NCBI RefSeq assembly: GCF_027497235.1
Contig: NZ_CP114902.1
Location: 4,304,001 to 4,368,000 of the forward strand
Source of the DNA: Micromonospora sp. WMMD1128
Lineage (GTDB): Bacteria > Actinomycetota > Actinomycetes > Mycobacteriales > Micromonosporaceae
Length of the DNA: 64,000 nt
Reading direction: 5' to 3'
Shown: positions 1-8,365 of the stretch, one piece after another
Position numbering within the stretch: position 1 is the first letter of the stretch
Layout of the letters: the number at the start of each line of letters is the position of its first letter
The notes under the pieces: model-generated
Database searches by the model: none
The model's input: only the letters and a program-made list of their open reading frames with translations
Told to the model about the DNA's origin: nothing
Position numbers and translations under genes: made by a program

Positions 1-332
1 GCGACGCGGTCCTTCAACACGTACCCGACGCCCTCGGAGCGGTCGGCGAGCAACTGCGCGGCATAGCGCTTCTCGACGTACTGGGACAAGACCAGCACCG
101 CGACGGTGGGGAACTCGCGGCGGATCTCCAGCGCGGCCCGCAGCCCGTCGTCGCTGTTGGTGGGCGGCATCCGCACATCCGTGACCACCACCTCGGGACG
201 GTGCCGCGCGACGGCGGAAACCAGGTCGTCGGCGTCGCCCACCGCGGCCACCACCTCGTGCCCCTCATCGACCAGCAACCGGGTGAGCCCGTCCCGGAGC
301 AGCGTCGAGTCCTCGGCCAGGACTATCCGCAC
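1..332 (-). CDS. Response regulator receiver domain, LuxR/NarL type (3' part outside window)
   Basis: Reading leftward from a GTG at 332, the protein starts VRIVLAEDSTLLRDGLTRLL and runs off the window edge after about 110 residues. It shows a complete receiver domain: acidic pair E7/D8, phosphoacceptor D52 in VVTDVRMPP, and the conserved lysine K107 in YVLKD. The DNA-binding domain is not in the window; NarL/LuxR class is inferred from the partner kinase type. The start overlaps the end of the kinase gene by 10 bases, so the two are probably translationally coupled as a two-component system. Output genes cannot be told from this sequence. Confidence 0.9.
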   Translation of the reverse strand, partial: MRIVLAEDSTLLRDGLTRLLVDEGHEVVAAVGDADDLVSAVARHRPEVVVTDVRMPPTNSDDGLRAALEIRREFPTVAVLVLSQYVEKRYAAQLLADRSEGVGYVLKDRV

Positions 333-1489
333 GGGAGCGTCGCCCGGATCGTGGTCGGACCGCCCGGCGGGCTGGACACGTCGAGGTTGCCGTCGAGAGC
401 CGCGGCCCGCCGGGCGAGGCCACGCAGCCCGCTGCCGGCGGGATCGGCCCCGCCCCGGCCGTCGTCACGGACCCACATGTCCACTCCCCCGTCCCCGGCC
501 CTGATCTCGATGTCGATCACGGAAGCGCCGGCGTGCTTCGCCGCGTTGGTGATCGCCTCGCAGGCGATGAAGTAGAGCACGGCCTCGACCGGACGCGGCG
601 GGCGGTCGGGCAGTGCGTGGCTGATCCGCACCGGGATCGGCGTGCGCCGGGCCACCATGGTCAGCACCTCGTCCAGCGGGCTGTGGTCGAGCGCGGACGG
701 ATAGACCTGCCAGGCCACCTCCCGCAGCTCGTCGAGGGCCCACTGCACGTCGGCGTGCGCCTGGTCCAGCAGTGCCCGCGCCCGGTCCGGGTCGCGGCTA
801 CGTCGCGCGCGACCCAAAAGCATGCCGAGCGCGACGAGACGCTGTTGCACGCCGTCGTGCAGGTCCCGCTCGATCCGGCGGCGCTCCGCGTCGACCGCCG
901 CCATGACGCCGGCCCGGCTCTCGGTCAGCTCGTCGATCCGGCGCCGAAGCGCGTCTTCGCCGTCGGGCTCCAGCATCCGCCGTGCGAGATGCCGATCCAG
1001 CGCGCCGACGCTGGCGACCGCCTGGAGGTTCACCAGGAGCAGGCCCGCCCCGATCACGACTTGCAGCAGCAGATCGGGCGCGGCGACGCCGCCGGACCCG
1101 ACGGCACGGAGGAGAACGGCCGCGAGCACCACGCCCACGGCCAGCACCCCGACGGTGAGCGCACCGAGCAGGCCCGGCACGACCCGCAGCGCGAGGTAGC
1201 CGACGGCCCGCCGGCCGGTGGCGCGCAGCGGGGCGGGCGCCGGACGGTTCGCGGCCCAGGCCAGCCGCCGCCGCTCCCACCAGGCCGCCACCGGGGCGTA
1301 CCGGAGGACGGCGGCGAGGACGCGGCGGCGCAGCGCCGGAACCGGCACGGTCAGGGCCAGCAGCAGGCCGGCCGCAACCAGGATCGCCACCTCGACGGCG
1401 GCGGAGACGACACCGGCGGCGACGCCGAGCACGGGCCGCGCCCACCGGCCGATCCGCACGCCTCCGGTCGGCGCCCCGGTCACCACCAT
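323..1489 (-). CDS. Sensor histidine kinase, HisKA_3 family
   Basis: A 388-residue membrane sensor kinase. Hydrophobic segments lie near residues 22-48, 108-128 and 140-160. The dimerisation/phosphoacceptor helix follows with H211 in RRRIERDLHDGVQQRL, typical of the NarX/DesK-like HisKA_3 group, and then the ATPase domain with an N-box (CEAITNAAKHA) and a G-box (VRDDGRGG). I chose the ATG at 1489 because GGGGAGG lies about six bases upstream; an in-frame ATG at 1531 has its purine run directly abutting the start. The gene overlaps the response regulator and presumably phosphorylates it. It is preceded by a DedA gene 34 bases away, so the three may be one transcript. The signal sensed is unknown. 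Confidence 0.92.
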   Translation of the reverse strand: MVVTGAPTGGVRIGRWARPVLGVAAGVVSAAVEVAILVAAGLLLALTVPVPALRRRVLAAVLRYAPVAAWWERRRLAWAANRPAPAPLRATGRRAVGYLALRVVPGLLGALTVGVLAVGVVLAAVLLRAVGSGGVAAPDLLLQVVIGAGLLLVNLQAVASVGALDRHLARRMLEPDGEDALRRRIDELTESRAGVMAAVDAERRRIERDLHDGVQQRLVALGMLLGRARRSRDPDRARALLDQAHADVQWALDELREVAWQVYPSALDHSPLDEVLTMVARRTPIPVRISHALPDRPPRPVEAVLYFIACEAITNAAKHAGASVIDIEIRAGDGGVDMWVRDDGRGGADPAGSGLRGLARRAAALDGNLDVSSPPGGPTTIRATLPCG

Positions 1490-1523
1490 CCGCCCCTCCC
1501 CGCCGGCCTGCCGGTGCCGCCGC

Positions 1524-2351
1524 TCACCCATCCTCCCCCAGGTGACCCCGGCTGCGGTACACCGTGCCGGATCGCACCGGCAGGCCCGGTCCGCCGACTC
1601 CGTCCGGCTCCGGTCGACGGCGGGCGTGTCCGGGGAGGGTACGGCATGAGCCACCCGGAGTCGGATCACCGGCGACCTCCGCGGCGACCGGACGTCGCCG
1701 CTGCCGGAGCAGGCCGGACACCACGAGCGCGCCGAGCACCAGCGCGCAGACGACGATGACGACGTTCTGGAGGGCACCCGCCCATTCCTCGACCACGTGC
1801 CAGTTGGCGCCGAGCTGGTAGCCGGCGAGCACGAACACGGTGTTCCAGACGAGACTGCCGAGCGTGGTGTAGAACAGGAACCTGCCGATCGGCATCCGTT
1901 CCACGCCGGCCGGGACGGAGATCAGGCTCCGGAAGATCGGAATCATGCGCCCGAAGAACACGGTCGCCGTGCCGTGCCGGGCGAACCACGCCTCGGTCCG
2001 GTCGAGGTCGCTCAGCTTGACCAGCGGGAGTCGCCGGACGACGGCCCGTACCCGGTCCCGGCCGAGCACCACGCCGACCTGGTAGAGGGCCACCGCGCCG
2101 ACGACCGAGCCGAGCGTGGTCCAGGCGATCGCGGCGAACAGGCTCATCCGACCCTGGCTGGCGGCGAAGCCGGCCAGCGGCAGGATCACCTCGCTCGGGA
2201 TCGGCGGGAACAGGTTCTCCAGCGCCACCGCCAGCCCGGCGCCGGGAGCGCCGAGGCGCTCGACCAGGTCGGTCGCGAATCCGGCCAGGCCGCCGGTGTC
2301 ACCGGGCGTCGGCGCGGCGGAGGGGGTCGTGAGGTGCCATGAATCGATCAT
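1524..2351 (-). CDS. DedA family integral membrane protein
   Basis: 275 residues. The two DedA/SNARE-associated signatures are visible: ENLFPPIPSEVILPLAG at residues 45-61 and FFGRMIPIFRSLISVPAG at 132-149, with flanking transmembrane helices near 70-95, 160-180 and 205-225. DedA proteins are bacterial inner-membrane proteins implicated in undecaprenyl-phosphate or phospholipid flipping and membrane-potential homeostasis. The start is the ATG at 2351. The C-terminal 50 residues are rich in Arg, Pro and Gly and look disordered. The gene lies directly upstream of the histidine kinase, which hints that the two-component system may monitor envelope state; that link is inference only. Confidence 0.9.
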   Translation of the reverse strand: MIDSWHLTTPSAAPTPGDTGGLAGFATDLVERLGAPGAGLAVALENLFPPIPSEVILPLAGFAASQGRMSLFAAIAWTTLGSVVGAVALYQVGVVLGRDRVRAVVRRLPLVKLSDLDRTEAWFARHGTATVFFGRMIPIFRSLISVPAGVERMPIGRFLFYTTLGSLVWNTVFVLAGYQLGANWHVVEEWAGALQNVVIVVCALVLGALVVSGLLRQRRRPVAAEVAGDPTPGGSCRTLPGHARRRPEPDGVGGPGLPVRSGTVYRSRGHLGEDG

Positions 2352-2452
2352 GTCCCCGACGCTATGGCTGTGGCGGGGCCTGGACCATGAGGGTGAACGC
2401 ACGCCTGAGCGGGCCGACCGGACCGCGACCCTGGGGTTTTCCGCACCCCCGG

Positions 2453-2573
2453 TCAGGGCGCCTCGTCGCCGTGCTTCTCCTCCTGCGCCAGCACCGCGTC
2501 GCGGCGCTGCGGGTCGGTGTGCTCGGCCAGTGCGGCGGCGAGGCGCGGGTCGGCGGAGAGCCGCTCGCCGTCA
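2453..2573 (-). pseudogene. Possible decayed C-terminal gene fragment (about 40 codons)
   Basis: On the minus strand, directly after the stop of the winged-helix regulator and shifted by one base, lies an open stretch ending at a TGA at 2453. It would encode DGERLSADPRLAAALAEHTD followed by PQRRDAVLAQEEKHGDEAP. Almost every third codon position is G or C, as in a real gene of this genome. No ATG, GTG or TTG start is present in this frame after the nearest upstream stop, so it reads as the tail of a lost gene rather than a functional one. The family was not recognised. Confidence 0.4.
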
Positions 2574-3146
2574 GCCCTCGCGCACGCGGGGGCGGCGGTG
2601 GTCGGTCAGCCGCAGCCCGACGCCGCGTACCGCGACGACCGTAACGCCGGTGCCCAGCTCGTCGAGCTTGCGGCGGAGCCGTTTGACCAGGGACTGCACG
2701 TCGGCCCGGCGCTGCGTCGGCGTGTCGTGCCAGACCGCGCGGTGCAGCTCGGCGTAGCTCCACACCCGTACCGGCTCGGTGGTCAGGCAGGTCAGCAGAT
2801 CGCGTTCCAGCCGGGTGAGGGCGACCTGCCGGTCCCCCCAGCGGGCGGTGGACCGGCCGACGTCGATCACCAGCGCGCCGTCGGCCGGCGACGCGGGGGT
2901 GTTAGGCGGGGGCCCCGCCACCTCCGAATGCGTTAACGGGGGCCCCCGCCTAACATCCACCGTGGGGGCGATCAGCTCGCGCAGCTCGTCCAGGTCGGCG
3001 ACCAGCAGCAACGGCGCCACGCCGTCCAGCAGCTCGGTGAGCCGCAGCCGCTCGGCCGGGGACGGCGTCACGCCGATGACAAGCGAGAACGGCCGCTCCG
3101 CCGGATCGGCGCCGGCAGGCGTCGCGTTCGGGTCGTCCGCTGTCAC
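2571..3146 (-). CDS. Winged-helix (OmpR/PhoB-type) regulator without receiver Asp
   Basis: 191 residues from the GTG at 3146 (an in-frame TTG at 3200 lacks a ribosome binding site). An N-terminal stretch of about 50 residues (FSLVIGVTPSPAERLRLTEL...) precedes a linker and then a Trans_reg_C winged helix: LERDLLTCLTTEPVRVWSY, then the recognition region ADVQSLVKRLRRKLDEL and the hairpin AVRGVGLRL. No phosphoacceptor aspartate or receiver fold is evident, so it is probably not a classical response regulator. It is a paralogue of the gene at 8366-9082. Its linker is encoded by an inverted-repeat element at 2900-2955. The gene is divergent from the large S8 protease, which it might control. Confidence 0.8.
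   Translation of the reverse strand: MTADDPNATPAGADPAERPFSLVIGVTPSPAERLRLTELLDGVAPLLLVADLDELRELIAPTVDVRRGPPLTHSEVAGPPPNTPASPADGALVIDVGRSTARWGDRQVALTRLERDLLTCLTTEPVRVWSYAELHRAVWHDTPTQRRADVQSLVKRLRRKLDELGTGVTVVAVRGVGLRLTDHRRPRVREG
2900..2955. repeat. GGGGCCCC inverted-repeat element, copy 1 (inside a coding region)
   Basis: A perfect 17-base inverted repeat (TGTTAGGCGGGGGCCCC at 2900-2916 against its complement at 2939-2955) flanks a 22-base loop. The same GTTAAGCGGGG / GGGGCCCCGCC core recurs at 27992, 52419 and 53850. This copy lies within the regulator gene and is translated in frame as part of the interdomain linker (around GPPLTHSEVAGPPPNT). Confidence 0.85.
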
Positions 3147-3394
3147 CGCGCCCCCACCGTGACAATGACTGTCAAACAGGCCCCGACCTGTTGGTGACAA
3201 GTTGCTTACTTACGGTCATTGATCGCCCTCTGCTGTCGATCATAGTGTCCACACAGGTGACCGGCGTAGACCCGCACGGCGCCTAGGGGGCCTGGGGGGT
3301 TCGTTTCAAACCGGTGTGACCAGTCGGGAGCGCAGTCTCCTGGCCCTTCTGTCATGGCTCGACCATCCGCGGGTCATCCGAGGAGGCAGCACCG

Positions 3395-6300
3395 ATGCTG
3401 AGACGTCCACACAGAAGGGGTCCGGCCGCGCGGCTGGTGAGCGCGGGCGCCGCACTGGTCCTCGCCGCTACCGCCCTGGCCGCCACCGGCTCCCCCGCGT
3501 CGGCGCAGGCCGGCGCGGGCACCGGCGCGACCGCCGGCGACAAGATCCGCCCCGAACTCACCCGCCAGCTTGAGGGCAAGAGCGAAGGCGACTTCTGGAT
3601 CCACTTCGCCGGTCGGGCCGACCTGGGCAAGGCCGCCTCGGTCAAGGACTGGAACCAGCGCGGCACGGCGGTCGCCGCGGCGCTGAAGAAGACCGCCGCC
3701 GACAGCCAGGCGAAGATCCGCGCCGAACTGGACCGCGCGGGCACCAGATACCAGACGTTCTGGGCCACCAACGCCATCAAGGTCAGCGGCGGCTCCCTCA
3801 CGATGGCGCAGAACTTCGCCGCCCACGCCGAGGTGGACGGCATCTACGCCCCGGTCGAATACCAGCTTCCGAAGACCACGCCGGGCACCGCCGAGAAGTC
3901 GACGAACGCCCTGGAGTGGGGCATCGCCAACATCAACGCCGACGACGTCTGGAACCAGTACGGCGTCAAGGGCGCCGGCATCACCGTCGCCAGCATCGAC
4001 AGCGGCGTCCAGTTCGACCACCCGGCGCTGGTGAACGCCTACCGGGGCAACAACGGCGACGGCACCTTCGACCACAACTACAACTGGTACGACGCGGCCG
4101 GCGAGTGCGACGACGGGCCGTGCGACTCCGACGGGCACGGCACCCACACCATGGGCACCATGGCCGGCTCGGACGGCGCCAACCAGATCGGCGTCGCCCC
4201 CGACGTCAAGTGGATCGCCGCGAACGGGTGCTGCCCGACCGACGCCGCGCTGATCTCGTCGGGACAGTGGATGCTGGAACCCACCGACCTCGACGGGGAG
4301 AACCCGGACGCCAGCAAGCGGCCGAACATCATCAACAACTCGTGGGGCACCACCCAGCCCTCGAACGAGCCGTTCATGGAGGACGTCACCGACGCCTGGA
4401 CCGCCTCCGGCATCTTCGGCGTCTGGTCCAACGGCAACAACGGCCCGTCGTGTCAGACCAGCGGGTCACCGGGCAGCCTGGCCAGCAACTACTCGGCCGG
4501 CGCGTACGACGTCAACAACAACATCGCCAGCTTCTCGTCCCGGGGCACCGGGCAGAGCGGCGAGATCAAGCCGAACATCTCGGCGCCCGGCGTCAACATC
4601 CGCTCCAGCGTGCCGGACAACTCGTACGCCAGCATCAGCGGCACCTCGATGGCGGCGCCGCACCTGGCCGGCGCGATCGCGCTGCTCTGGTCCGCGGCGC
4701 CCACCCTGGTCGGTGACGTCACGGCGACCCGCGCGCTGCTCAACGACACCGCGGTCGACAAGGCCGACACCCAGTGCGGCGGCACCACGGACGACAACAA
4801 CGTCTACGGCGAGGGCCGCCTCGACGCGCTCGCGCTGCTCGCCGCCGCCCCGATCGGGGACAACGGCACGCTGGCCGGCAAGGTCACCGACGCGGCCGGC
4901 GCCCCGATCGCTGGCGCCACGGTCACCCTGACCGGCGCGGCGGACCGGACGCTCGTCACCGGCGCCGACGGCACGTACTCCTCGCTGCTGCCGGCCGGCG
5001 ACTACCAGGTGGTGGTCGCGGCGTTCGGCTACGCGAGCCGCACGCTGACGGCGACGGTCACCACGAACACGACCACCACCCTGAACGTCACGCTGACCGC
5101 GGTGCCGAGCGTCACGGTCGGCGGGCAGGTCACCGACGGGTCCGGGCACGGCTGGCCGCTCTACGCGAAGGTGAGCGTCGAGGGCACGCCGATCTCCGAC
5201 TACACCACGCCCACCAACGGCCGGTACAGCCTGAAGGTGCCCGCCGGTTCGACCTACCGGCTGAAGGTCGAGCCGCAGTACGCCGGCTACCTGACCGTCA
5301 CCAAGGAGGTCACGGTCGGCTCGGGCAACCTCACCGCGAACATCGCGGTGCCGGCGAACCCGGAGGCGTGCACCACCGCGCCCGGCTACACCGTCAGCTC
5401 CGACGGCGTGTACGAGACGTTCGACGGCACCGGCGTGCCGGAGGGCTGGTCGGTGGTGGACAACGCCGCCTCCGGCCAGGTCTGGGAGTTCACCGACGCG
5501 GGTGAGCGCGGCAACCTGACCGGCGGCGACGGCAACTTCGCCATCATCGACAGCGACAACTACGGCAGCGGCGGCAAGCAGGACACCTCGCTCGTCAGCC
5601 CGGTGGTCGACCTGACCGGGGTGAGCGCTCCGGTGATCCGGTTCAACCAGGACTACAACTGGCTGAACAGCGACCGCGCGGACGTCGACCTGAGCCTCGA
5701 CGGCGGCGACACCTGGAGCAACGTGCTCCGGCAGGCGGCCGACGTGCGCACCAAACTGACCGAGGTGCCGATCCCGCAGGCGGCCAACCAGTCGCAGGTG
5801 CGGGTGCGCTTCCACTACTACGACGCGAGCTGGGAATGGTGGTGGGAGGTCGACAACGTGCTGATCGGCAGCGGGCTCGTCTGCAAGCCGGTCGACGGCG
5901 GCCTGGTGCTCGGCCACGTCCGGGACGCCAACGACGACGGGTACGTCAACGGCGCCACCGTGACCAGCAAGGACCGTCCGGCGGAGAAGGCCACCACGGT
6001 CGCCACCCCGGACGACACCGAGCTGCCGGACGGCTTCTACTGGATGTTCTCGTCGCTGACCGGCACGCACCCGTTCACGGCCACCGCCGGCAACTACGTG
6101 AGTCAGACCAAGCAGGTGGACGTCGAGACGGACTGGGCCACCGCGGCCAGCTTCAGTCTCGCCGCCGGCCGGCTGTCGGTGCAGCCGACGTCGCTGACCG
6201 GCACGGCCCGGATGCCCAGCGGCAAGGTCAGCAAGACGTTCACGGTGAAGAACACCGGCGGGGCGCCGGTGAACGTCGAGTTCTCCGAACGGGACGGCGG

Positions 6301-7795
6301 GTTCGTGCTGCAACGCGCGGACGGCTCGCAGCTCTCCGAGCAGGCGCTGCTCGGCTCGACCGGCGCGGCGGCGCAGCGGCTGACCGCGGCCACGTCGTTC
6401 GCCGCCCGCCCCTCCGGCAAGTCGGCCACCTCGGCCGCCGCGCCGGCCGCTCCGCAGGCGGACCCCTGGACCACCATCCCGGGCTACCCGGCCAACGTGA
6501 TGGACAACCGGGTCGTCACCGTCGACGGCAAGGTCTACTCCATCGGTGGCGGTGACGGCACCACGTCCAGCACCAAGAACTACCGCTACGACCCGGTCGC
6601 CCAGACCTGGTCCGCCATCGCCGACCTGCCCGGCGCGCGTACCGCGATGACGGTCGGCGTGATCGACGGCAAGATCGTCGCCAGCGGCGGCTGGGGGGCC
6701 TCCGGCCCAGACGGCACCACCTGGTCGTACGACCCGGCGGCGAACACCTGGACCGCCAAGGCGAACAACCCGGCGCCACGGTCGGCGGCCGGCCAGGCCG
6801 TCGCGGGCGGCAAGTTGTACGCGGTCGGCGGCTGCACCACGGCCAGTTGCCTGCCGATGTCCAACACGGTGGTCAGGTACGACCCGGGCGCGAACACCTG
6901 GGAGACCCTGCCGTCCTACCCGAAGTCGGTGGCGTTCCTGTCCTGCGGCGGGATCGACGGCATCGTCTACTGCACCGGCGGCAACGACGGGACGGTGTCG
7001 CAGAAGGCCGGCTACGCCTTCGACCCGGCCGCCAACGCCTGGACCGCCATCCCGGACGCGCCGGCCGACAACTGGGCCTCGTCGTACGCGGTGGCGAACG
7101 GCAAGCTCCTGGTCGTCGGCGGATCGCAGGGCGGCGCCATCACCAACGCCGGATTCGCGTACGACCCGGCGACCAACTCCTGGGCGAACCTGCCCAACGC
7201 CAACACCCCCCGTTACCGGGGCGGCGCCGCCTGCGGGTTCTACAAGATCGGCGGTTCGTCGGGCAGCTTCACGGCCACCAAGGACAGCGAGGTCCTGCCC
7301 GGCTTCTCCGAGTGCTCGGAGGTCGCGGCGGACGTCAGCTGGCTCACCGTGGACAAGTCCAAGGTCACGCTGGCGCCCGGCGCGAAGGTCAAGGTCACGG
7401 TCGGCATGACCGCGAACGTCGACCAGCCGGGTACGTACTCGGCGACCGTCGCGATCAAGGAGGACACCCCGTACACGGTGGCGCCGGTGGCGGTCACCAT
7501 GGTCGCGCAGCCGCCGAACACCTGGGCCAAGCTGTCCGGCACGGTCTCCGGCAAGAGTTGCCAGGGCGGCACCGCGCCACTGCCGGGCGCGACCGTCCAG
7601 GTCGACTCGTGGGCTAGTTCCTACACGTTCACCACGGACGCCGAGGGCAAGTACGCCTACTGGATGGACCGGCGCAACAACCCGCTCACGTTGATCGTCG
7701 CCAAGGACGGCTGGAAGCCCCAGACACGCCAAACGAAGATCAATTCCGCCACGCCCACCGTGGAGGACTTCACCCTCGCCCCCACCCGCTGCTGA
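3395..7795 (+). CDS. Secreted subtilisin-family (S8) protease with kelch and carboxypeptidase-regulatory-like domains
   Basis: 1466 residues; AGGAGG at 3381 precedes the ATG by eight bases. A twin-Arg-rich signal peptide ends near residue 38 (SPASAQA). An I9-like propeptide precedes the S8 catalytic domain, with D202 (VASIDSGVQFDHP), H248 (DGHGTHTMG) and S418 (SGTSMAAPH) plus a candidate oxyanion-hole Asn in WSNGNNG. Downstream are two carboxypeptidase-regulatory-like beta-sandwiches (about 490-650), a jelly-roll segment like the immune-inhibitor-A/MAM region (about 670-830), an Ig-like segment, five or six kelch repeats (about 1010-1280), another Ig-like segment and a final carboxypeptidase-regulatory-like domain. 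It is bacillopeptidase-F-like in layout and probably an extracellular protease. It stands alone and is followed by a strong hairpin. Confidence 0.93.
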   Translation: MLRRPHRRGPAARLVSAGAALVLAATALAATGSPASAQAGAGTGATAGDKIRPELTRQLEGKSEGDFWIHFAGRADLGKAASVKDWNQRGTAVAAALKKTAADSQAKIRAELDRAGTRYQTFWATNAIKVSGGSLTMAQNFAAHAEVDGIYAPVEYQLPKTTPGTAEKSTNALEWGIANINADDVWNQYGVKGAGITVASIDSGVQFDHPALVNAYRGNNGDGTFDHNYNWYDAAGECDDGPCDSDGHGTHTMGTMAGSDGANQIGVAPDVKWIAANGCCPTDAALISSGQWMLEPTDLDGENPDASKRPNIINNSWGTTQPSNEPFMEDVTDAWTASGIFGVWSNGNNGPSCQTSGSPGSLASNYSAGAYDVNNNIASFSSRGTGQSGEIKPNISAPGVNIRSSVPDNSYASISGTSMAAPHLAGAIALLWSAAPTLVGDVTATRALLNDTAVDKADTQCGGTTDDNNVYGEGRLDALALLAAAPIGDNGTLAGKVTDAAGAPIAGATVTLTGAADRTLVTGADGTYSSLLPAGDYQVVVAAFGYASRTLTATVTTNTTTTLNVTLTAVPSVTVGGQVTDGSGHGWPLYAKVSVEGTPISDYTTPTNGRYSLKVPAGSTYRLKVEPQYAGYLTVTKEVTVGSGNLTANIAVPANPEACTTAPGYTVSSDGVYETFDGTGVPEGWSVVDNAASGQVWEFTDAGERGNLTGGDGNFAIIDSDNYGSGGKQDTSLVSPVVDLTGVSAPVIRFNQDYNWLNSDRADVDLSLDGGDTWSNVLRQAADVRTKLTEVPIPQAANQSQVRVRFHYYDASWEWWWEVDNVLIGSGLVCKPVDGGLVLGHVRDANDDGYVNGATVTSKDRPAEKATTVATPDDTELPDGFYWMFSSLTGTHPFTATAGNYVSQTKQVDVETDWATAASFSLAAGRLSVQPTSLTGTARMPSGKVSKTFTVKNTGGAPVNVEFSERDGGFVLQRADGSQLSEQALLGSTGAAAQRLTAATSFAARPSGKSATSAAAPAAPQADPWTTIPGYPANVMDNRVVTVDGKVYSIGGGDGTTSSTKNYRYDPVAQTWSAIADLPGARTAMTVGVIDGKIVASGGWGASGPDGTTWSYDPAANTWTAKANNPAPRSAAGQAVAGGKLYAVGGCTTASCLPMSNTVVRYDPGANTWETLPSYPKSVAFLSCGGIDGIVYCTGGNDGTVSQKAGYAFDPAANAWTAIPDAPADNWASSYAVANGKLLVVGGSQGGAITNAGFAYDPATNSWANLPNANTPRYRGGAACGFYKIGGSSGSFTATKDSEVLPGFSECSEVAADVSWLTVDKSKVTLAPGAKVKVTVGMTANVDQPGTYSATVAIKEDTPYTVAPVAVTMVAQPPNTWAKLSGTVSGKSCQGGTAPLPGATVQVDSWASSYTFTTDAEGKYAYWMDRRNNPLTLIVAKDGWKPQTRQTKINSATPTVEDFTLAPTRC

Positions 7796-7816
7796 CCCGT
7801 AGCGGCCGACAGGTCC

Positions 7817-7847
7817 GGCCCGCCCGGTGTTCCCCACCGGGCGGGCC
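7817..7847 (+). terminator. Strong GC hairpin after the S8 protease
   Basis: A perfect 13-base stem (GGCCCGCCCGGTG at 7817-7829 with its complement at 7835-7847) and a five-base loop begin 22 bases after the stop codon. There is no T-run, as is common for actinobacterial terminators. Confidence 0.75.
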
Positions 7848-8095
7848 GCTCCACGTCACCCCTTCCGCCCCCCGTCATCCGCGCAGCCCGCCCCGCCCCG
7901 CCCTACATTGCCCTACCCTGCCCCCGGCCTCGCCCTGTTCCCACCTGCCCTGCCCTGTTCCCGCCCTGCCTCGCCCTGCGTTGCCCTGCCTCGCCCCGCC
8001 TTGCCGATCATGGACTCTGCGGCTCTTGAAATGCGGCTCTTGCGACTTTTGCCACTTGCCACAACTCCCTGATCGACGAAACCGGAGGAAGCAGC

Positions 8096-8160
8096 CCGTC
8101 GATCATGAAGTTAGTTGCACGCAGCGTCCGAATTGTCGTCATTAACTTCATGATCGACGG
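8096..8160. repeat. Perfect 18-base inverted repeat (GATCATGAAGTTA type)
   Basis: Arms CCGTCGATCATGAAGTTA at 8096-8113 and the exact complement at 8143-8160 enclose 29 bases. A diverged relative (arms starting GATCATGAAGTT) occurs at 19366-19420, so this is a small dispersed family of intergenic elements. Confidence 0.8.
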
Positions 8161-8200
8161 CGCGGGCGGGTCGCCCACCTTCCCGCCCGATCCTCTTCGT

Positions 8201-8257
8201 TGATCAAGGAGTTTGCGTCGCGCGGGAGCGAATTCGGCTACCCAAACTCCTTCATCA
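8201..8257. repeat. Inverted repeat, 15-base arms
   Basis: TGATCAAGGAGTTTG at 8201-8215 pairs with CAAACTCCTTCATCA at 8243-8257 with one mismatch. It lies 40 bases from the preceding inverted repeat and resembles it in design: a TGATCA-like outer end with a GAAGTT/GGAGTT inner part. Confidence 0.7.
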
Positions 8258-8275
8258 CGCCGGGGAGAGGTGCAG

Positions 8276-8363
8276 CGCGGGGCAGGACACCAACGCGGGG
8301 CAGGACACCAACGCGGGGCAGGACACCAACGCGGGGCAGGACACCAACGCGGGGCAGGAGACA
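8276..8363. repeat. 18-base tandem repeat (minisatellite), four full units plus a partial one
   Basis: The unit CGCGGGGCAGGACACCAA repeats four times without change from 8276 to 8347, followed by a partial fifth unit up to the stop codon of the minus-strand regulator at 8366. Identical copies imply recent expansion. Confidence 0.9.
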
Positions 8364-8365
8364 GG

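Larger units (their letters stand above)
7848..8365. other. Intergenic stretch: C/T-rich low complexity plus repeats, no gene seen
   Basis: About 520 bases between two convergent genes. Positions 7870-8010 are a low-complexity pyrimidine run with variants of CCCTGCC and TCGCCCTG. The remainder holds two inverted repeats and an 18-base tandem repeat, listed separately. No open frame here has convincing codon bias or a ribosome binding site. Confidence 0.6.

Noticed and set aside
4466..7837. Long open frame of 1123 codons on the strand opposite the S8 protease
   Set aside because: It lacks motifs and a ribosome binding site; in GC-rich DNA the antisense frame of a real gene is often open. The plus-strand frame has a signal peptide and full catalytic triad.
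8276..8363. CRISPR array
   Set aside because: The repeats are contiguous 18-base units without spacers, and no cas genes are present.
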